The notes under the pieces: generated by a model
What the model saw: only the letters and a program-made list of their open reading frames with translations
Told to the model about the DNA's origin: nothing
Database searches by the model: none
Made by a program: the position numbers and the translations under genes
DNA from: Psychrobacter sp. UBA6766
Lineage (GTDB): Bacteria; Pseudomonadota; Gammaproteobacteria; Pseudomonadales; Moraxellaceae
Reading direction: 5' to 3'
Assembly: GCF_002453355.1 (NCBI RefSeq)
Contig: NZ_DKGQ01000032.1
Location: 1 to 28,274 of the forward strand
Length of the DNA: 28,274 bases
Shown: piece after piece, positions 23,005 through 28,274 of the stretch
Layout: the number at the start of each line of letters is the position of its first letter
Numbering within the stretch: the first letter of the stretch is position 1

Positions 23005-25446
23005 ATGGAACATACGGCTGATAAAAAACCTATTAAAGGCGGGCAGTACGACAAAATACCTGAAAATTATAACGGTACGGTGTATATCTGTCCGATGCAT
23101 CCAGAAGTTAGAGATGTTAAAAAAAGCGATTGTCCAATCTGTGGTATGTTTCTTCAACCTGAAGATGAAATTGCGGGCATGAGCCACGGCGAACACAGCC
23201 ATACTGAAAACGATCATGCGCATGCACACTGTCATGGCAAAAAAGATGCGGCTAACAGCAATATTGAAGTAAAATCTATCAAAGGTGGCAAATACGACAC
23301 AGTACCATATGATTACGATGGGATGGTGTATACCTGCCCGATGCACCCTGAGGTTAGAGACGTTAGAAATAGCGGCTGTCCGATATGTGGTATGGCGCTT
23401 GAGCCAGAAACGGTAACCATCGGTGAGGAGGACACCGAAGAGCTCGATGATATGACTCGGCGCTTTTGGATATGTACCGTTCTTACCTTACCGTTATTTA
23501 TTTATGCCATGAGCGATATGGTTGGAATAAATCTCAATCAAATTGGCTCATTTGATATCTCGGGGCAACTTAGCCAAATCATACAATTGATCTTAGCTAC
23601 TCCTGTCGTCGTTTGGGGCGCAGCGCCATTTTTTGTACGCGGCTGGCAATCTATCAAAAGCCGCAATCTAAATATGTTTACCTTGATTGCGCTGGGCGTA
23701 GGCGCAGCTTTCGGTTTTAGTATCGTGGCGACTTTCTTTCCCGGTATCTTCCCCGACAGCTTTAGAGATAGCGCCGGACATGTTGGCGTCTACTACGAAG
23801 CGGCAGCGGTAATCACAACTTTAGTACTATTAGGACAAGTCTTAGAGCTTAAAGCCAGAAGTCAAACGTCAGGTGCGATTCGCGCCTTGCTTGAGCTAGC
23901 GCCGCCAACGGCAAGACGTGTCGATGAAAATGGCAATGAGGTTGAAGTTTCACTTGATGAGGTCGTCAGCGGCGATAAACTACGGGTTAGACCTGGTGAA
24001 AAGCTACCGGTAGATGGCACAATAATTGACGCTAGCAGTAGCGTCGATGAATCCATGGTAACGGGCGAACCAATTCCAGTTTCCAAAGAACAAGGCGACA
24101 TCGTAACTGGCGGCACCGTCAATGGCACTGGCACGCTATTGGTTGAAGCGGTAAATGTCGGGGTGGATTCAACATTATCCAAAATCGTACAAATGGTCGC
24201 TAATGCCCAGCGTAGCCGCGCGCCCATTCAGCGTTTGGTTGACCAAGTAGCAGGCTGGTTTGTGCCCATTGTCATTGTCAGCTCTATCATTACCTTTATC
24301 GTGTGGGCGCTATTTGGCCCTGAGCCTGCCATGGCCTATGCTATGGTCAACGCGATTGCCGTATTAATTATTGCTTGTCCTTGTGCGCTCGGGCTGGCAA
24401 CCCCGATGTCCATCATGGTCGGTACCGGCAAGGGCGCGCAAAATGGCGTCCTGATCAAAAACGCCGAAGCACTTGAGATGATGGAAAAAGTCGATACCAT
24501 CGTCGTCGATAAAACCGGAACCCTGACTGCTGGTAAGCCTGAGCTCACGGCGATTGATGCGTTGGCAGGTCAAGATGGAGGTGAGTTCTTAGCACTAGTC
24601 GCCGCCGTAGAAAGCGCAAGCGAGCACCCTTTAGCAGAGGCTATTGTGAGAGCAGCACAAGATAAATCGCTGACTATTCCTAAAGCCCATGACTTTAATT
24701 CAACTACAGGTGAGGGTGTACAAGCGGTAGTAAACGGCAAACAAGTCGCTATCGGTAACTCAAAGCTGATGGAGGGATTAAACAGTTTTGATCGAGAACT
24801 ATCCACTAAAGCTGACGTGCGCCGAAAAGACGGCGAAACGGTGATGTTTGTCGCTATCGATGGCAAAGCGGCGGGTCTGGTGTCAGTCTCTGATCCTATT
24901 AAGCCAAGTACTGCTGATGCCATAGGACTGCTACACGAGGCGGGACTAAAAGTCGTCATGCTAACGGGCGATAATGAAAAAACCGCGCAGGCCGTTGCCA
25001 ATAAGTTAGGCATTGATAAAGTCCATGCTGATGTTTCGCCCGAGGACAAAAACCGCATCATCAAAGAAATACAAGATAGCGGTAAATTGGTAGCGATGGC
25101 AGGCGATGGTATCAATGACGCGCCCGCACTGGCGCAAGCCAATGTCGGTATTGCAATGGGAACTGGTACCGATGTGGCCATGGAGATCGCAGGGATAACT
25201 TTGTTAAAAGGGGACTTAATGGGTATTGCAAAAGCCCATAAGCTCAGTCACGCGACCATGCGCAATATCAGACAAAATTTGTTCTTTGCTTTTATTTATA
25301 ATGCGATTGGCATACCGATTGCCGCGGGCGTTCTATATCCAGCGTTCGGACTATTACTTAGTCCTATGATTGCGGCGGCGATGATGAGTCTATCATCAGT
25401 ATCGGTGATTGGGAACGCGCTGAGATTACGCCGGCTGGACTTATGA
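23005..25446 (+). CDS. copA: Cu(I)/Ag(I)-exporting P1B-1 ATPase with two N-terminal heavy-metal-binding domains
   Basis: The 813-residue inner-membrane pump lacks an HMA domain. Instead it has two Cys/Met/His domains, YICPMHPEVRDV with CPICGM (about 27-48) and its near copy (about 109-130). They are joined by a His-rich linker (HGEHSHTENDHAHAHCHG, 61-78). The pump core follows: TGE actuator, CPC at 458-460, D502 in DKTGT, SEHPLA, and GDGINDAP. The last helices contain Tyr-Asn in AFIYNAIG and Met-x2-Ser-Ser in MSLSSVSV, the Cu(I)-type P1B-1 signature. AAGGA precedes the ATG. Pumps of this layout resemble CopF/SilP-type copper or silver exporters. It probably exports copper taken up by, or delivered to, the neighbouring DUF411 protein. 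Confidence 0.93.
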   Translation: MEHTADKKPIKGGQYDKIPENYNGTVYICPMHPEVRDVKKSDCPICGMFLQPEDEIAGMSHGEHSHTENDHAHAHCHGKKDAANSNIEVKSIKGGKYDTVPYDYDGMVYTCPMHPEVRDVRNSGCPICGMALEPETVTIGEEDTEELDDMTRRFWICTVLTLPLFIYAMSDMVGINLNQIGSFDISGQLSQIIQLILATPVVVWGAAPFFVRGWQSIKSRNLNMFTLIALGVGAAFGFSIVATFFPGIFPDSFRDSAGHVGVYYEAAAVITTLVLLGQVLELKARSQTSGAIRALLELAPPTARRVDENGNEVEVSLDEVVSGDKLRVRPGEKLPVDGTIIDASSSVDESMVTGEPIPVSKEQGDIVTGGTVNGTGTLLVEAVNVGVDSTLSKIVQMVANAQRSRAPIQRLVDQVAGWFVPIVIVSSIITFIVWALFGPEPAMAYAMVNAIAVLIIACPCALGLATPMSIMVGTGKGAQNGVLIKNAEALEMMEKVDTIVVDKTGTLTAGKPELTAIDALAGQDGGEFLALVAAVESASEHPLAEAIVRAAQDKSLTIPKAHDFNSTTGEGVQAVVNGKQVAIGNSKLMEGLNSFDRELSTKADVRRKDGETVMFVAIDGKAAGLVSVSDPIKPSTADAIGLLHEAGLKVVMLTGDNEKTAQAVANKLGIDKVHADVSPEDKNRIIKEIQDSGKLVAMAGDGINDAPALAQANVGIAMGTGTDVAMEIAGITLLKGDLMGIAKAHKLSHATMRNIRQNLFFAFIYNAIGIPIAAGVLYPAFGLLLSPMIAAAMMSLSSVSVIGNALRLRRLDL

Positions 25447-25537
25447 TGTTTATGATATAAGCGTTATGGTAGATCGTTAAAGGAGAATGGCAAACCCTAG
25501 TTTTCTTACACTCTTATAAGAAAAGTTAAAATAATTT

Positions 25538-25583
25538 AAAACCGCTACAAGTCTTTATTTTTAAGGCTAATAGCGGTTTTTTT
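25538..25583 (+). terminator. Rho-independent terminator after the Cu ATPase gene
   Basis: Perfect ten-base arms AAAACCGCTA (25538-25547) and TAGCGGTTTT (25571-25580) run into a seven-T tract ending at 25583. The loop is 23 bases. It lies 90 bases after the stop codon. A separate perfect eight-base hairpin (25501-25508/25517-25524) precedes it. The rest of the gap to 25732 shows no gene. Confidence 0.82.
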
Positions 25584-25732
25584 GCAGGGAGGTTAGACAT
25601 GTTGAGTATTTGACTATAGTGCTGGCAAAAGCTGTTTTGAATAAAATTAACAAGTGCTAAAAAGACAACTAGCTATACCTGCTTGCCCAGCAAACTTTGA
25701 ATATGCCACCACCCTTGTTAATACATGAATAT

Positions 25733-27721
25733 CTATAAACCAAACGGGAAGGTATCGAGTGTGTCGTCATCCGTTTCTTTTGTCAACGCCTCAACCGCAC
25801 GGGTTTCATCAAACCAAATATATTCATCAAACTGCGCCGGTAACGAGGCATAAAAATAATGACTTTGCAATTCGGTTTCAGGTCTATAAATGACGCCTAT
25901 CGCTCGCTCTAGTCGCTCTGGGAGTAATTTTTTACGGATATCTTCATGCAGTGGGTAACGTAAGGGCAACAGAAAATTGTCAGTGGGTACTTCATGAAAA
26001 ATACGCTCATAACTGTCAAGATGTGATGGCTGAACTTGCTTTATTTTCATTGGCCCGCCCCAATCAGAAGCAGCGGCAACCGTACCATGATCGGTGCCAA
26101 AACCAATATTATAGACCTTGTCACCATATTTTTGCCGTGCCAATTGGCCTATGTTTAACTCGCCGCGAGCGCTCATTTGGGTTGCCCGCGCATCACCAAT
26201 ATGGGAGTTATGCGCCCAAACGACCGCTTTTGATTCGGGACCTTTAAAATCAAGTACCGCCTGCAAGGTTTTAATCATATGCTGATCGCGCTGGTTCCAT
26301 GAGCTGTCTTCCGCATAATACATGGTTCGATAATAACGTTCGGCATCGACTATCAACTTGGCATTTTGTTCAGCGTCAAAAAATTGTTCTTCATCAGCGA
26401 CAGAAGGCTCTAAACGTTTCTTGAGTAAATCCTGTAGATTTTTGAGTACTTCAACTTCACAGTCCTTATGTTGCTGAGTGATTACAGCTTGGCCATACAA
26501 AGAAGGTTCATCTGCCCAAGGCATCAGACAGCCATAACGCTCGCGGGCAGTTTTTGCCGTCTTAGGATCTATTTCTTGTAAATAGTTCAAGACACTGTCA
26601 ATTGAGCCATATAAGCTGTATAAATCCAGACCATAAAACCCTACTTTTTTTTCTGAACATTCCGTTTTAACATTATATGCATGAAGCCAATGAGTAAACT
26701 TGAGCATAGATTTATTTGCCCACATCCAAGTAGGGAATCTGGAAAAAGGTTTGTTCTGTAGCAAAGCGTCTTGTTCTCTTCCATGAATATAATGATTGAT
26801 ATGCGCGGCATCCGGCCAATCAGCTTCAGCAGTGACAATAGTAAAGCCTTTCTTCTCTATGAGCTCCTTTGTTATACGAGCACGCATGTCATAAAATTCA
26901 GCCGTACCATGTGATGCTTCTCCAAGTAATACGACGCGGCTGTCTCCGATACGATCTATCAGATTATCTAAATTGACATCATCAATACTGGCAAAATGTT
27001 CACTTGATTGACCAATTAATTCAGGCAAGGTCCTAGCCCTTGAGGTATTCTCGCTCGAGGCCTTATTGTCCTCCTCTTGCCAACCTGCGGCGCCAATCAG
27101 CGGCACAAAACGAACGCGTCCCAAATCTTCTGTTTTATATTCATCTTGGCTGATACGCCAAATACGAGTCAGTTTCTGTGATTCCAAGGATGTACCAATG
27201 GGAATGACCAGTCGCCCACCAATTGCTAATTGTTCTTTGAGTGATTGAGGTGCTTCAGGCCCGCCTGCGGCAACGATGATGGCATCAAAAGGTGCCTTGT
27301 CAGACCAGCCAAGCGTTCCATCGCCATGCCTGATCTGAACATTGGAATATCCCAGCTCTTTAAGTCTGGCTTGCGCTGTATCTGCCAAAACTTTATGACG
27401 CTCAATGGTATAGACATTGTCACAGATCTCCCCGAGCACGGCTGCGGCATATCCTGATCCTGTTCCGACTTCAAGAACGCGATCATCTGATTTTAGCTCA
27501 AGTGCAGCCGTCATCAAGGCAACAATGTAAGGCTGTGAGATGGTCTGATTTTCCTCAATGGGTAAGGGCGCATCTTTATAGGCAAATTCAACAAGGTCTG
27601 CTGGCGTAAACGCTTCACGCGGAACCGTACCCAACGCATTAAGTACCATTTGATCGTAAATGCCACGAGCCGCAAGTTGGCGTTCTATCATTTGCTGTCT
27701 GAGTTGTTTAAAATCATTCAT
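25733..27721 (-). CDS. Fused protein-L-isoaspartate O-methyltransferase and erythromycin-esterase-like protein
   Basis: I choose the ATG at 27721 (MNDFKQ) because AAGGA lies seven bases before it; an earlier ATG at 27742 has no such site. The 662-residue product joins two domains. Residues 1-210 form a PCMT: NQTISQPYIV at 58-67 and the SAM loop EVGTGSG at 84-90; it would repair isoaspartyl damage in proteins. Residues about 235-662 form an erythromycin-esterase-like domain with GEASHG (E268, H271), R280, E299 in TAEADW, and a later AHNSHIGD with paired His, matching the catalytic set of EreA/EreB hydrolases. A short Glu/Ser linker joins them. Whether the second half hydrolyses macrolides is unknown; this family has many non-resistance members. 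Confidence 0.88.
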   Translation of the reverse strand: MNDFKQLRQQMIERQLAARGIYDQMVLNALGTVPREAFTPADLVEFAYKDAPLPIEENQTISQPYIVALMTAALELKSDDRVLEVGTGSGYAAAVLGEICDNVYTIERHKVLADTAQARLKELGYSNVQIRHGDGTLGWSDKAPFDAIIVAAGGPEAPQSLKEQLAIGGRLVIPIGTSLESQKLTRIWRISQDEYKTEDLGRVRFVPLIGAAGWQEEDNKASSENTSRARTLPELIGQSSEHFASIDDVNLDNLIDRIGDSRVVLLGEASHGTAEFYDMRARITKELIEKKGFTIVTAEADWPDAAHINHYIHGREQDALLQNKPFSRFPTWMWANKSMLKFTHWLHAYNVKTECSEKKVGFYGLDLYSLYGSIDSVLNYLQEIDPKTAKTARERYGCLMPWADEPSLYGQAVITQQHKDCEVEVLKNLQDLLKKRLEPSVADEEQFFDAEQNAKLIVDAERYYRTMYYAEDSSWNQRDQHMIKTLQAVLDFKGPESKAVVWAHNSHIGDARATQMSARGELNIGQLARQKYGDKVYNIGFGTDHGTVAAASDWGGPMKIKQVQPSHLDSYERIFHEVPTDNFLLPLRYPLHEDIRKKLLPERLERAIGVIYRPETELQSHYFYASLPAQFDEYIWFDETRAVEALTKETDDDTLDTFPFGL

Positions 27722-28079
27722 GACGTTTTCCTTAATTTTCATTTTGGAAGTTTTAATACCTTATTGTTTTCCATACGCTAGGGTATCGTCAGTCTTAAAT
27801 AAAACAGATAAACACAAATGACTGAGAAAAATTACTTTGTCGGCTGTACGTTTTGCAAAAACGATGTCAGTCACTTCTAGCAAGCCTTACTCTTTTTAAC
27901 GTTGACTGACTATATTGATTTTTATAAATTCACTATGATAACTGACGAAAAATCCATGGCTTAGCACAATAAGTAGGTGGCTGAACAAGGATATTATCTT
28001 AGGTTATTGTCAATAATGACTTAATTCAATGTGTTTTCATCTGAGATTTGTCATATTAAGTAATAGACATTTTTGTACA
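27722..28079. other. 358-base spacer without a supported gene
   Basis: AT-rich sequence carrying the ribosome binding site of the fusion gene at its left end. A weak TTGACT (plus strand, about 27903) with a TATAAA 15 bases later resembles a promoter, but no plus-strand gene follows in the window. Nothing else recognised. Confidence 0.4.
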
Positions 28080-28268
28080 TTAAGAAGCAGGTTGAATATC
28101 AATTTTAAATTTCCATGAAGTCGGGGTCGTGGCTGTTGCATTAGGGTAATTGATTTTGTCCAAGCGCACGCGTGCATAGTTATTACCCTCAGCGGATCTG
28201 ATGAGCGCGCCTTGAGCAGTGGCAACAGGTTTGGTATAAGGGGCAGTATGGGATGAACTACCCACTAC
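28080..28268 (-). CDS. Unrecognised reading frame at the right edge, possible C-terminal fragment
   Basis: A minus-strand frame ends at TAA 28080-28082 with a protein-like tail (TSWKFKIDIQPAS) and balanced composition through about 62 codons. Going upstream it meets a possible GTG start at 28265 and then an in-frame TAG at 28269-28271, three bases from the window end. AGG lies only two bases before the GTG, too close for a normal ribosome binding site. It may therefore be the tail of a gene broken by the TAG, or a short gene with a poor start. I do not recognise the family. Confidence 0.35.
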   Translation of the reverse strand, partial: VVGSSSHTAPYTKPVATAQGALIRSAEGNNYARVRLDKINYPNATATTPTSWKFKIDIQPAS

Positions 28269-28274
28269 CTAAAG

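Noticed and set aside
24570..25181. 203-residue frame antisense to the Cu ATPase gene
   Set aside because: Low-complexity Ser/Ala/Leu composition typical of antisense shadow; the sense strand is a well-conserved pump.
25733..27721. Calling the fusion a macrolide-resistance gene
   Set aside because: The catalytic set is present but most erythromycin-esterase-like proteins are not resistance enzymes, and the context gives no antibiotic link.

Overview
The window looks like chromosome from a gammaproteobacterium of the Moraxellaceae, most probably Psychrobacter. This is an inference from moderate GC, AT-rich spacers with strong AAGGA-type ribosome binding sites, and the combination of protein families. 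No ribosomal RNA, tRNA, CRISPR array or intact insertion sequence was seen.

Left part (1-9085): a DedA-family membrane protein running off the left edge, an unrecognised lipoprotein, a bestrophin-type channel followed by a glycosyltransferase resembling the GT29 sialyltransferase fold, then on the minus strand four glycosyltransferases: a processive membrane GT2, a GT4, a MurG-like GT-B enzyme (joined to the GT4 by a TAATG stop/start overlap) and a soluble GT2.

Middle (9605-16303): a CsbD-family stress protein and a tight six-gene minus-strand operon, otsB-otsA-acyl-CoA dehydrogenase-like-PIG-L deacetylase-NodS-like methyltransferase-GT2. It pairs trehalose synthesis with the kinds of enzyme (glycosyl transfer, deacetylation, methylation, acyl modification) that build Nod-factor-like lipo-oligosaccharides. 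Together with the neighbouring glycosyltransferases this is the best candidate here for an undescribed biosynthetic system, perhaps a stress-linked glycolipid or decorated oligosaccharide.

Right part (16601-28274): an M14 carboxypeptidase, then a metal-resistance block. This has divergent cadR/cadA with a MerR-type promoter (19-bp spacer and operator), a TSUP exporter, a DUF411 lipoprotein, a small His/Met-rich membrane protein interrupted by an in-frame TGA, and a Cu(I) P-type ATPase with two N-terminal Cys/Met/His metal-binding domains. Last come a fused protein-L-isoaspartate methyltransferase/erythromycin-esterase-like protein and an unrecognised reading frame at the right edge.

Spacers hold three separate short tandem arrays (17-, 15- and 14-bp periods) and a 66-bp element with perfect 16-bp inverted ends between cadR and cadA.
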